DNA from: Candidatus Vondammii sp. HM_W22
GTDB taxonomy: Bacteria; Pseudomonadota; Gammaproteobacteria; Chromatiales; Chromatiaceae
Length of the DNA stretch: 64,000 bases
Assembly (NCBI RefSeq): GCF_022530855.2
Contig: NZ_CP099567.1
Location: 930,001 to 994,000 of the forward strand
Direction of reading: 5' to 3'
This document shows positions 26,824 through 35,462 of the stretch, piece by piece (the stretch's first letter is position 1; each line of letters opens with the position of its first letter). A program made the position numbers and the translations under genes. The notes under the pieces are model-generated. The model was not told where the DNA came from. It did no database searches and saw only the letters and a program-made list of their open reading frames with translations.

Positions 26824-27550
26824 ATCAGCGGTTATCAGCCTCAGGGATATTGTCTTCTCCTATGGTGGCCCCAAGGTGCTGGATGGCGTCAGCCTGGATG
26901 TGGAAGAGGCCGAATTCCTGGGTGTGGTCGGCCCCAATGCGGGTGGCAAGAGTACCCTGCTGAAGCTGATTCTCGATTTTTTGCAACCGCTTGAGGGTGA
27001 AGTCAGGGTGTTGGGTGGCAAACCCAGGGATACCCGTCATCAGATCGGCTATGTCCCTCAGTATCCGGTTTTTAACCGGGACTTTCCCATCAGTGTTGAG
27101 CAGACGGTTTTGATGGGGCGCCTTGGCCGATCATCCCTCTTTGGCGGTTACAGACGCAGTGACCGTGATATTGCCAGAAGGGCAATGACAGAGACTGAGA
27201 TAGTCGATCTTGCCGGGCGGCAGCTCTGCACCCTCTCTGGTGGACAGTTGCAGCGGGTTCTTGTGGCCCGTGCCCTTGCCTGTGAGCCAAAGATTCTTAT
27301 TTTGGATGAGCCCACGGCAAATATCGATATGCGGGTAGAGACGGATATTTTCGATCTGTTGAAACAGCTCAACGAGCGCATGACCATCATTGTGGTCTCC
27401 CATGATATCGGTTTTATCTCCGGCTACGTCGACCGAGTGGCCTGCCTTAACCGGACACTGATATGTCATCGCACCGCAGTGATAGATGGAGAGATGATCA
27501 ATGAGCTGTATGGTTCCGATGTTCATATGGTGGAACATGCGCATATCTGA
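26816..27550 (+). CDS. znuC: Zinc ABC transporter ATP-binding protein ZnuC
   Basis: 244 residues. GTG at 26816 has AGGAG 9 bases upstream and overlaps the znuA stop by 8 bases; a longer upstream frame is a shadow. Walker A is GPNAGGKSTLLK, signature LSGGQLQRVLVARAL, Walker B ILILDEPTANID and switch IVVSHDIGFIS. It powers ZnuB. Near the C-terminus, CHRTAVIDGEMINELYGSDVHMVEHAH adds His and Cys residues, as often seen in ZnuC. Confidence 0.95.
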   Translation: MGESAVISLRDIVFSYGGPKVLDGVSLDVEEAEFLGVVGPNAGGKSTLLKLILDFLQPLEGEVRVLGGKPRDTRHQIGYVPQYPVFNRDFPISVEQTVLMGRLGRSSLFGGYRRSDRDIARRAMTETEIVDLAGRQLCTLSGGQLQRVLVARALACEPKILILDEPTANIDMRVETDIFDLLKQLNERMTIIVVSHDIGFISGYVDRVACLNRTLICHRTAVIDGEMINELYGSDVHMVEHAHI

Positions 27551-27559
27551 GAATATTCT

Positions 27560-28405
27560 GTGAATACGTTCATTGATGCACTGCTGCAATACTCCTTTCT
27601 TCAGCACGCGCTGATTGGCGGCCTGCTGGCCAGTATTGGCTGCGGCATTATTGGCAGTTATGTGGTGGTGAAACGCATCGGTTTCCTGGCCGGTGGTATC
27701 TCTCACAGTGTCCTTGGTGGCATAGGGGTGGCTTTTTTCTATGGTCTGAGCCCTCTGGGTGGTGCCCTGGTTGCTGCCGTAATGGCGGCATTGCTGATTG
27801 GCTGGGTCAGTATGAAGTGGAAAGAGCAGGAGGATACCCTGATCGGCGCACTCTGGGCTGTAGGTATGGCCATAGGCGTGATTTTTATCTCCCGGACCCC
27901 GGGCTATAACGTTAATCTCATGAGCTATCTGTTCGGCAATATTCTTATGGTGCCGGTAGATGATGCCTGGCTGATGGCGGGGATGGACTTGCTGATTCTG
28001 GGCACCGTCTCTCTTTTTTACCGGCAGTTTATTGCAGTCTCTTTTGATGAAGAGTTTGCCCGCTTGCGTGGTGTTCCTGTTACCTTCTTCTACCTTTTGC
28101 TGCTCTGCATGGTGGCGGTGACCGTGGTTCTGCTGATCCAGGTGGTTGGGCTGATTTTGGTGATTGCTCTGCTGACTCTGCCGGCAGCGATCGCTGCGCA
28201 GTATGTCCATAGTCTGGGCAAAATGATGGTTCTGGCGACACTACTGGGTATGCTTTTTACTGTTGCAGGCCTGGCTATCGCCTATGAGCCTGATCTGCCC
28301 GCTGGTGCGACGATTATCCTGGTGGCTGGCTTGAGTTATCTGATTTCTGTGTTTGTGTCTGCGGCCTGGAAGCGGCATCAGGCACGGCAGATGTTGCGTG
28401 TGTAA
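27560..28405 (+). CDS. znuB: Zinc ABC transporter permease ZnuB
   Basis: 281 residues starting with GTG at 27560, 9 bp after znuC. ABC-3 family with about eight membrane helices. GGLLASIGCGIIGSYVVVKRIGFLAGGISHSVLGGIG is the conserved N-terminal block, and EEFARLRGVPVTFFYLLLLCMVAVTVVLLIQVVG is the coupling-helix region. It moves zinc across the inner membrane. Intact, and followed after 4 bp by zur. Confidence 0.95.
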   Translation: MNTFIDALLQYSFLQHALIGGLLASIGCGIIGSYVVVKRIGFLAGGISHSVLGGIGVAFFYGLSPLGGALVAAVMAALLIGWVSMKWKEQEDTLIGALWAVGMAIGVIFISRTPGYNVNLMSYLFGNILMVPVDDAWLMAGMDLLILGTVSLFYRQFIAVSFDEEFARLRGVPVTFFYLLLLCMVAVTVVLLIQVVGLILVIALLTLPAAIAAQYVHSLGKMMVLATLLGMLFTVAGLAIAYEPDLPAGATIILVAGLSYLISVFVSAAWKRHQARQMLRV

Positions 28406-28409
28406 CAGC

Positions 28410-28892
28410 ATGATGAAGCGTGCTCCGGACAATATTGGCTGTAAATTGAGCTGTGCCGATGCTCTGGCGGTGGCGGAGCGGATCTGCCAGGAGCGCGGTG
28501 CACGGTTGACCTCCCAGCGACGCCAAGTGCTGGAGATCATTTTCAGCCATGAAAAACCTATGGGAGCATATGACGTTTTGGACCGTTTGAAACAGAACCT
28601 TCCCCAAGCCAAGCCGCCTACCGTCTATCGTGCGCTTGATTTTCTGCTTGCCCAGGGTCTGCTCCACCGGCTGGAATCATTGAATGCTTTTGTCGGCTGT
28701 ATCCACCCCGACCATCTCCATGCTAGCCAGTTTTTGATTTGCCGGGAGTGTGGCTTGGTCGAAGAACTGGAGAGTAAGAGCGTTGATCGCACCTTGGACA
28801 AAGCATTAAAAGATTCCGGTTTTGAGGCGGATGCTCAAGTGATTGAGGTGACCGGCCGCTGTGCCCGCTGTACCGGTCAATGCCCATTATGA
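28410..28892 (+). CDS. zur: Zinc uptake regulator Zur (Fur family)
   Basis: 160 residues from the ATG at 28410 (a second ATG lies at 28413). Winged-helix N-terminus ([40 protein letters not shown]) and a metal-binding C-terminus with [17 protein letters not shown] and CARCTGQC, giving two Cys pairs for the structural zinc. [11 protein letters not shown] and the LARLES-like [10 protein letters not shown] favour Zur over Fur. Being downstream of znuB in one unit allows self-limited expression under zinc. Intact. Confidence 0.93.
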   Translation: MMKRAPDNIGCKLSCADALAVAERICQERGARLTSQRRQVLEIIFSHEKPMGAYDVLDRLKQNLPQAKPPTVYRALDFLLAQGLLHRLESLNAFVGCIHPDHLHASQFLICRECGLVEELESKSVDRTLDKALKDSGFEADAQVIEVTGRCARCTGQCPL

Positions 28893-29122
28893 AAAAACTG
28901 ATTCTCATGCTGGTCAAGGGATACAGTTACCTGATCAGCCCCCTCCTCGGCAATAATTGCCGCTACTATCCGACGTGTTCGGCTTATACCCAGGAGGCGA
29001 TAGAGCGCCATGGTGTCCTGCGTGGGCTTTGGCTGGGCATCAAGCGGATATCCCGCTGCCACCCTTTCCACGAGGGTGGGGTTGATCCGGTGCCCGAGCC
29101 AAAGCATCGAGATAAGCACTGA
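28889..29122 (+). CDS. yidD: Membrane protein insertion efficiency factor YidD
   Basis: 77 residues from the ATG at 28889, which overlaps the zur stop as ATGA; a start at 28880 is also possible. The signature is [57 protein letters not shown], a complete YidD. It normally sits in the rpmH-rnpA-yidD-yidC cluster, so this position in a zinc operon suggests either relocation or a second, zinc-regulated paralogue that may replace a Cys-containing copy. Confidence 0.9.
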   Translation: MKKLILMLVKGYSYLISPLLGNNCRYYPTCSAYTQEAIERHGVLRGLWLGIKRISRCHPFHEGGVDPVPEPKHRDKH

Positions 29123-29280
29123 GGTAAATGCTTAAGAGCGTCCACCCGGAAACGGCACTGGTTTTCCCTCAAAGGCACCAGCAATACGATTTCATACGCG
29201 TTTAATAATAATCAGCTAGAATTTTGCGATCTTGGTGCCTTGGAGAGAGTTGTCGTTTTTGGTCGGAGACAAAATTTGTA

Positions 29281-29298
29281 AATGATATCGGCATAACA
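29281..29298 (+). promoter_or_regulatory. Weak Zur-like sequence before the permease pseudogene
   Basis: AATGATATCGGCATAACA shares the TGATA..ATAACA half sites with the znuA operator but with a longer spacer. It lies about 55 bases upstream of the permease start. On its own it is weak evidence. Confidence 0.2.
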
Positions 29299-29353
29299 TC
29301 TGCTGGGACTTCTCAACGCGTACTAAGCTGCTTTTCCTGGCTATAATCATTCC

Positions 29354-30045
29354 ATGATTGTATTTCTGCAAAATACGATGGCTCTGGACTCTGCTCCCTG
29401 GCTTCTCTTTGGCCCGCTGGCGGCAGGGCTGATAAAAGCGTGGCTCCCCATGGACTTGGTTGCCCGCTCCCTAGGGGGGGTAAGTCACGCGGTGCGAGTG
29501 GCTTGATAGGTGCCTCTCTGTTTCTGCAGCACGCTTCCTGCCGCTTTTTCCCTCAGGCGTGCCGGTGCTTCAAAGGCATCGACAACATCGTTTCTTATAT
29601 CAACCCCCGAGACAGGGGTTGATTTAGTGGCCCTTTCCTGGGTTCTGCTCGGTCCGTTTCTTGCGCTGCTGAGAGACCCATTGCTGCAGGCCTGCTGATA
29701 GGTTTGACTGATAAAGACAAGAGTGCGCCGACAGAGATACAGGAGACGTTTATCAGTTGTGATTCTGGTAGCTGTTGTTCTGGTGAAAGTGTCGATAAAT
29801 CAGCGTCTACAGTAAAACCGGGCTTCTGGGAACGAAATATAAAGGATCCGTTACGCAATGACGGATCTGCTGGATAATCTGGCATTTTGGCTGGCGGTGG
29901 GGATTCTTGCCGCCGGCCTGATCGTAATACTGGTCCCCCCAGGACATATTGGTAACCCGGGGCAGCTGCTTGCCCACAATGTTTTTGATGATGATATCCG
30001 TGTCGATGCACGTCTGTGCCACAGCCAGTATGCCCCTGGCGCATG
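29354..30045 (+). pseudogene. SO_0444-type heavy-metal (Cu/Zn) permease, frameshifted and cut by an IS
   Basis: Read over several frames the sequence is a polytopic permease. MIVFLQNTMALDSAPWLLFG and GPLAAGLIKAWLPMDLVARS form the start. VPLCFCSTLPAAFSLRRAG and ASKASTTSFLISTPETGVD are a hallmark of the family. RPIAAGLLIGLTD then leads to a Cys-rich loop (CDSGSCCSG), ending LAFWLAVGILAAGLIVILVP and MFLMMISVSMHVCATASMPL. At least four frameshifts or stops are present. Near 30045 it fuses to an IS5-family fragment, so the last part is gone. It lies between zinc uptake and Zrg-type genes. The function was probably divalent metal export. Confidence 0.75.
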
Positions 30046-30520
30046 CCACAGTAAAGGTGGACGTCCACCTTACGATGCGGTACTGATGTTCAAGGTGTTG
30101 GTCCTACAGCATTTGTTCAATCTGTCCGGTGATCAAACAGAGTTCCAAATACAGGATCGCTATAGCTTTTGTCGTTTTCTTGGGCTGAGCCCGGAGGCTA
30201 AGGTACCCGATGCTAAAACAGTTTGGGTATATCGTAAGCGCCTGAGAGAACGGGGCCTTGTTGATAAACTCTTTTCAGAATTGTTGATCCAGATTGATGC
30301 AGCAGGCTTCAGTGCTCGCAAGGGACAGATTGTAGATGCCGCTATCGCTCCAGTACCCAGGCAACGCAATATGCGAGAGGAAAATAGGCAAATCAAAGAT
30401 GGGGGCAGCCCTGAGGCATGGGGTGATAACAAACGCCACCAGAAGAATGTTGAAGCCCTCTAGACCATGAAGCATGGCAAAAACCACTATAGGTACAAAA
30501 GCCACACCCTGGCAATTCAG
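30046..30520 (+). mobile_element. IS5-family transposase fragment (type B)
   Basis: From GGRPPYDAVLMFKVLVLQH and GDQTEFQIQDRYSFCRFLGL through IVDAAIAPVPRQRNMREENR, the frame matches the middle of an IS5-type DDE transposase. TAG at 30461-30463 replaces the Trp seen in the copy at 45145-45402. The start and the C-terminal third are missing. It is fused in frame to the end of the permease pseudogene. Confidence 0.75.
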
Positions 30521-30656
30521 GCTGCATCGAAAAAGTGGACAATGCCGATCCGGCATTGAAAACCAGCACTGAATAGGTTTATCATCGAGTCCGGAGAACG
30601 CTGAGCGGAATATATTTAACCCTGGCAGTTACACAGAAAACTTTACAGGCTCTGAA

Positions 30657-30956
30657 ATGAAAAAGCAGATCATCTCCTCTCCACGCTTTCTTACCTTCTC
30701 CCTGATGGCAATCATGGTGCTGGGGCAACTCTACCTGCTCTCTCACCAGATAAAACATACCCTTGAGTCAGATGATCATGCATGCTCGATATGCGAACTT
30801 GCTGACCATCAATTAGATAGTCTTATCGTTTTATTGCCTGTTGTCCCGACGATAGCTTTAAGCGACAGACCTCAGGCGACAGATAACTACTCATACAGCG
30901 ACAGATACCACGCTCACTACCTGTCGCGTGCCCCCCCTGCATCTATCTGCATCTAA
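30657..30956 (+). CDS. Small membrane protein, putative zinc-uptake chaperone
   Basis: 99 residues. One N-terminal membrane helix (FLTFSLMAIMVLGQLYLLSHQIKH), then DDHACSICELADHQLD, a Cys/His cluster that could bind metal, a second hydrophobic stretch (LIVLLPVVPTIAL) and a polar tail. Small proteins with this layout are often found beside DUF2796 genes and are sometimes labelled ABC-type zinc uptake system zinc chaperone. It is the first gene of the Zrg-type locus. Assignment rests on motif and neighbours. Confidence 0.55.
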   Translation: MKKQIISSPRFLTFSLMAIMVLGQLYLLSHQIKHTLESDDHACSICELADHQLDSLIVLLPVVPTIALSDRPQATDNYSYSDRYHAHYLSRAPPASICI

Positions 30957-31044
30957 ACACCTGCCCTGCTAAATAACTGATACGGAGCCCCCACTGTGGT
31001 TAATTCAACCAGGGGGTCTTCGGTGTGCTGTTTGGAGAAAGTTA

Positions 31045-31609
31045 ATGAATAGAAAAAACACTGCCACCCATGTGGCATTGATGCTGTTGTTGGCTGTTTT
31101 TACCACTACGCCTGCCTATGCCAACGATCCTGAACACCGGAAGCATGATTCGCATGAACACGGAGTGGCACAGTTGAATATTGCCTGGGAAGGCAACACT
31201 CTGCATCTGGAATTGGAGAGCCCGGCAATGAATATTATCGGCTTTGAGCACATGCCCGGAAACAGTGAACAGCGTGCCGCTGTCGAGCATGCAGTTGCTG
31301 AACTTGAAAAAGGGAGTGCGTTGTTTACCTTTTCGGCTGATGCAAGTTGCCGATTAGTAGAGGCGAGGGTCGAGAGTGCCCTCATGGATAAAGGGCACCA
31401 GGAGCATGAAGCGGGTGATGCGGATAGCCATGCTGACTTTGATGTCAGCTATCGGTTTATCTGTGGTCAGCCTGATCTGTTGGACAGATTAGCGGTAGGG
31501 CTATTCCGGCTTTTCCCCGGGGACTGAAGAGCTGGAAGTGCAGTTGATCTCGGATAGAGGTCAAAAACACGCTCATATGACACCATCCAATCCCGATCTC
31601 GAATTCTAG
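31045..31609 (+). pseudogene. zrgA: DUF2796 periplasmic zinc protein (ZrgA-type), frameshifted
   Basis: Signal peptide (VALMLLLAVFTTTPAYA), then a His-rich N-terminus (DPEHRKHDSHEHGVAQLNIAWEG) and a middle His/Asp loop (KGHQEHEAGDADSHADFDVSY), as in DUF2796/ZrgA. In Vibrio cholerae ZrgA belongs to a Zur-controlled zinc uptake system. The frame stops at 31527 after FRLFPGD because of a fourth G. With three Gs it continues TEELEVQLISDRGQKHAHM to a stop at 31609. This lesion removes only the last ~27 residues, so partial function is possible. Confidence 0.8.
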
Positions 31610-31675
31610 CAAGGCACTTCACAGAGGCGCCTATTCAGTTCTGTCAGGCATCTCGGTTGGAGTGAATTCAGACCA

Positions 31676-32406
31676 ATGAATCATGCAGAAGCCATTATAG
31701 ATCTCCAAGATCTTGAATTTTCCTGGCAAAGAGGCGGGCCGTTTGTTCTCGATATTGAATCCTTTCGGGTGAAACAGGGTGAGAGATTCTTCATCAAGGG
31801 TGCCAGCGGCAGTGGCAAGAGTACTCTGCTCAATCTTCTGGGCGGCGTGATGAGGCCACAACGTGGCGAAATCAACGTGCTGGGAAAAACCATTAACACA
31901 CTGAGCGGTTCACAGCGCGATATCTTCCGGGCCGACCACATCGGCTTTATTTTTCAGATGTTTAATCTAATCCCCTACCTATCGGTCATGGAGAATGTGA
32001 TCCTGCCATTACATTTTTCAAAGCGTCGTTACCATCGGATCGCGGAATGCGGGGCGCCTCGGCAGGAGGCGCCGCGTCTGCTTGCCCATCTGGATCTGGA
32101 TGAGCATGGCTGCAGCACAGAACAGTTGCCGAACTCAGTGTCGGCCAGCAACAGAGGGTGGCTGCTGCCCGCGCTTTGATCGGGTCTCCGGAGATCGTGA
32201 TTGCCGACGAGCCCACCTCGTCATTGGATTCTGATCGCCGGGAGGCATTTATCCGGCTGTTGATTAATGAGTGTGAGGCGGCGGGCAGCACACTCCTGTT
32301 TGTCAGTCATGACTCCAATCTAGAGGGCTCTTTTGATCGCACTGTTGCACTTGACCAGATTAATGCAACGACTCCCTCCAGTAGCATCAAGACGATCGGA
32401 GAGTAG
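31676..32406 (+). pseudogene. ABC transporter ATP-binding protein (Zrg-type), frameshifted
   Basis: Starts at ATG 31676. Walker A is KGASGSGKSTLLN and the Q-loop is IFQMFNLIPYLSVMENV. The frame breaks near 32120; the other frame holds the signature [17 protein letters not shown], Walker [13 protein letters not shown] and the switch LLFVSHD. MacB/LolD-type ATPase working with the FtsX-like permease gene 4 bp downstream. The break falls just before the signature motif, so the product would be inactive as read. Confidence 0.85.
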
Positions 32407-32410
32407 CGAT

Positions 32411-33673
32411 ATGTTTATTATCAAACTGGCATTCAAAAGTATACTTAATCGCAAATTTACCGTTGTGCTGACTGTTATCTCCATCGCACTCAGTGTGGCG
32501 CTGCTATTGGGGATCGAACGACTGCGTACTGAGACTCGTGCAAGTTTTACCAATACTATTTCAGGGACTGATTTGGTGGTAGGTGCTCGCAGCGGTTCCA
32601 TTCAGCTATTGCTCTATTCGGTCTTCCGTATTGGTAATGCGACCAATAACACATCCTGGGAGAGCTATCAGGATATCTCCGGTCATCCAAAAGTGGCATG
32701 GAGCATTCCTATCTCACTGGGCGACTCACATCGTGGTTTTCGCGTCATGGGAACCACGCCCGATTATTTCAAACACTACCGCTATGCCCGTGCCCATAAG
32801 CTGAATTTCACTGTTGGTGAGCCCTTTGCCAACGTCTATGATGCGGTATTGGGGGCTGATGTTGCTGAAAAACTTGGCTATGTCATTGGCGAACAGATTA
32901 TTGTTGCCCACGGTGCCGGAAAAGTGAATCTCTTTAAGCACGACAACAAACCGTTCAACGTGGTGGGCATTCTCGCCAGAACCGGTACTCCTCTCGACCG
33001 TACGGTTCATGTCTCTCTGTCGGGCATTGAGGCGATTCATATTGACTGGAAGGGGGGCAACCGCCCCATGCCGGGGATGCAGATTGGTGCCAGACAGGCC
33101 GAACAGCTCGACCTTACACCCAAGAGCATCACAGCAATGCTGGTTGGACTGAACTCAAAGCTCAGCACCTTTAAGCTGCAACGATATATTAATGAGTATC
33201 AACAGGAGTCACTGTTGGCGATTCTGCCCGGTGTTGCTTTGCAAGAGTTGTGGGAGATGATCGGCGTGGCGGAGAAGGCGCTACTCGCTATCTCTCTGTT
33301 GGTGGTCGTCGTTGGGTTTATCAGCATGATGACGGTCATTATCACAAGCCTGAATGAACGTCGGCGGGAGATGGCGATTTTGCGTTCGGTGGGTGCGCGG
33401 CCGGCGCACATCTTTGTGCTCATCATGGAAGAGTCTTTCACCCTCACTCTGATGGGCACACTACTTGGCTTGGTGTTGCTCTACCTACTGCTGTTTATTG
33501 CACAACCGATTATTGAGAGTCGCTTCGGAATCTTTATCGATATCGGTTGGCCAGCCAGCTATGAGCTTTATATGCTCGGTGCTGTGCTGCTTTCAGGGCT
33601 GCTCGTTAGTCTTATTCCCGGTTATCGTGCCTATCGCTATTCATTGGCCGATGGCATGACGATTCGCGTATAG
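32411..33673 (+). CDS. FtsX-like ABC permease (Zrg-type)
   Basis: 420 residues from the ATG at 32411; the longer frame from 32333 overlaps the ATPase gene. MacB/FtsX topology: helix 1 (VVLTVISIALSVALLLGI), a periplasmic domain with GTDLVVGARSGSIQLLLYSVF, then three C-terminal helices with LNERRREMAILRSVGARPAHIF, the FtsX signature. In the Vibrio zrg locus the equivalent permease works with a DUF2796 protein in zinc uptake. Intact, although both flanking partners are frameshifted. Confidence 0.88.
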   Translation: MFIIKLAFKSILNRKFTVVLTVISIALSVALLLGIERLRTETRASFTNTISGTDLVVGARSGSIQLLLYSVFRIGNATNNTSWESYQDISGHPKVAWSIPISLGDSHRGFRVMGTTPDYFKHYRYARAHKLNFTVGEPFANVYDAVLGADVAEKLGYVIGEQIIVAHGAGKVNLFKHDNKPFNVVGILARTGTPLDRTVHVSLSGIEAIHIDWKGGNRPMPGMQIGARQAEQLDLTPKSITAMLVGLNSKLSTFKLQRYINEYQQESLLAILPGVALQELWEMIGVAEKALLAISLLVVVVGFISMMTVIITSLNERRREMAILRSVGARPAHIFVLIMEESFTLTLMGTLLGLVLLYLLLFIAQPIIESRFGIFIDIGWPASYELYMLGAVLLSGLLVSLIPGYRAYRYSLADGMTIRV

Positions 33674-33683
33674 GGGAGAGTTG

Positions 33684-34327
33684 ATGTTATTTAGAACGTT
33701 CTATTTTTTCAGTTTGCTGGTGAGTCTCCTGCTTCTCTCCGGCTGCGACCAGGAATCACCCTCTGAAAAAGGTCGGGTTATGCAACCCGATAGTGCAATG
33801 CTGAATCAAGCGAAAAATACCGAGGTGAGCAGAGTGTCTGAAGAGGTGAAAAATCCCATAGCATCTTCCTCTGAAGTGATGGAAATCGATTGGGATGCAC
33901 TGATTCCGGATAGCTATCGTCCGGACACAGATCTGCTTGAGCAATATAACAATGGCGAAATTGAAGAGACGGACCCGCGTATCATTGCACTCGATAAACA
34001 GATGCAAGAGCTGTTTGATCTGGCCCCGTTAATAGTGAGCTTGCTGGCCGGATGGTGAAACTGCCCGGCTTCGTCATACCGATTGAGCATGAGGGGGATA
34101 AGATCTCGGAATTTTTACTGGTTCCCTATCATGGAGCCTGTATTCATGTGCCCGCGCCACCCGCAAACCAGATCGTATATGTGCGTGTTCCGGGCGGTAC
34201 CACTGCGGCAAACAGGGTCTATGACACGGTATGGGTAACCGGCAGATTAACGATAGAGCAGATAGATAACGATGTTGCAAAGTCAGGTTATGTCATGAAT
34301 GCAGCAGAGGTCGAGCCGCTTGAGTAG
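33684..34327 (+). pseudogene. DUF3299 lipoprotein (Zrg-type), frameshifted
   Basis: ATG at 33684 after GGGGAGAG. Lipobox LLLLSGCDQ. The DUF3299 core follows: MEIDWDALIPDSYRPD, then after a frameshift near 34030 (one missing A) MVKLPGFVIPIEHEGDKISE and FLLVPYHGACIHVPAPPANQ. DUF3299 proteins accompany this type of zinc ABC system; their role is unknown. The full protein would be about 214 residues. As read, the conserved half is lost. Confidence 0.82.
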
Positions 34328-34530
34328 TCTCATGTTATCCGTGAGCAGCACAGTTGTTAGCTATCATCTAAGGAGCCCCTGATTAGTTCTGGATCGGATG
34401 GATGACGAGTTGAAATCTTCTAGATCAAGGCGTAAATTGCCGGTAATGGCTGGCTATTGCCAAAATTTTCAACGCAGAGTCTGGATATTTCGGCCGTCAG
34501 ATACCGATTTATGAATTGATCAGAGTCTCT

Positions 34531-35244
34531 CTAAGCTTTACTGCTTATGTAATTGTGTCGTGCCATAAAGCAGGGAAACATACCCTTCAGTTGCTTCAAT
34601 AGATCGCTGTCGTGAAAAAACATGAAAGCTTCCATACGTCCGAAGCGATAGTCACCCTCAACCGGTCGGCATGCTTGGAGCGTATAGCGATTAACGCCGG
34701 CATCGACTAACTGCTCTGCTAGATCAATCAGAATTCTCCTGTTAAGAAGATCTGGGTCGGCAGTGGTACGTACTTCGTAATCGATACCACTCTTCAGCAA
34801 CAATGCTAGGCTTTCCCTCGCCTTGGTGCCGCTTCCGGGGATCCCTGTTAGATGTGGATAGAGCTCGAACACTGTCTTGATATCAAGGCCGACCCAGTCC
34901 AGGTGGGGCAGGAGTTTCTCCAGTCTCTCAGGATGGGTCCCTGCGGTATGAAGGGCAACTTTAAACCCCATTGATTTGATGCTTTCTATGGCGTCCATGA
35001 GTCCCGATTGAAAGAGTGGCTCACCGCCGCTGAATGCCACACCATCAAGAAGTCCTCGTCTGGGCTAGAGAAATGCCTGTAACATCCGCCATTGGTCGCT
35101 TCTTTTATTGACTGGCAGCAGGTGCTGGTTGTGGCAATAGGGGCTAGCGCCATGCGCATACCCCTGACAAAATACCACTGCTGCCTGATGGCCGGGAAAA
35201 TCGATGGTGGTAAGCGGTGTCAGGCCACCGATGCTGAGTCGCAT
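34531..35244 (-). pseudogene. nrdG: nrdG-type RNR activase with stop and destroyed radical-SAM motif
   Basis: NrdG makes the glycyl radical of class III ribonucleotide reductase using a CX3CX2C 4Fe-4S cluster. Start ATG 35244 gives LTPLTTIDFPGHQAAVVFCQ. The motif then reads CQGYAHGASPYCHN instead of the expected CxGCxWRCPYCHN: a 2-base and a 1-base insertion keep the overall frame but remove two cluster cysteines. A TAG follows at QAFL*PRRG, before the intact rest (VAFSGGEPLFQSGLMDAIES...). This is clearly dead. Confidence 0.85.
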
Positions 35245-35429
35245 AAGGCTGTTTGCTCAATTAGGGTGGCCGGGTGCTCGGCAAAGTGGCGGCGCTCTGA
35301 ATGTTCACTCTGTTTGCCGGGATTGAACGAAGTGACCGGGCGGTGGTAACCCATGACCCGGGTCCAGACTTCGCAGCGTTGGCGCTCATCTTCACGCAGA
35401 GAGAGTGTAATGTTATCGTTGTTTGACAT
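35220..35429 (-). CDS. Stand-alone glycyl-radical C-terminal piece of class III RNR
   Basis: 69 residues: RQRCEVWTRVMGYHRPVTSFNPGKQSEHSERRHF. RVMGY is the glycyl-radical motif of NrdD, normally at the C-terminus of the large protein. Here nrdD ends after its zinc motif, a 33-base gap follows with an AGAGGAAA ribosome site, then this ATG. So the radical-bearing strand is coded separately, recalling YfiD/GrcA. It overlaps the nrdG start by 25 bases. The frame itself is intact, but its partners are broken. Confidence 0.7.
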   Translation of the reverse strand: MSNNDNITLSLREDERQRCEVWTRVMGYHRPVTSFNPGKQSEHSERRHFAEHPATLIEQTALCDSASVA

Positions 35430-35462
35430 GCTATTTTTCCTCTTTAAGGTTTTGGGTGGTGA

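Noticed and set aside
27131-28210. 359-residue minus-strand frame rich in His, Gln and Asn
   Set aside because: It is fully antisense to znuC and znuB, which have complete motifs and operon context.
29858-30463. 201-residue frame as a single transposase with a membrane N-terminus
   Set aside because: The N-terminal helix belongs to the permease relic; the transposase part starts near 30046.
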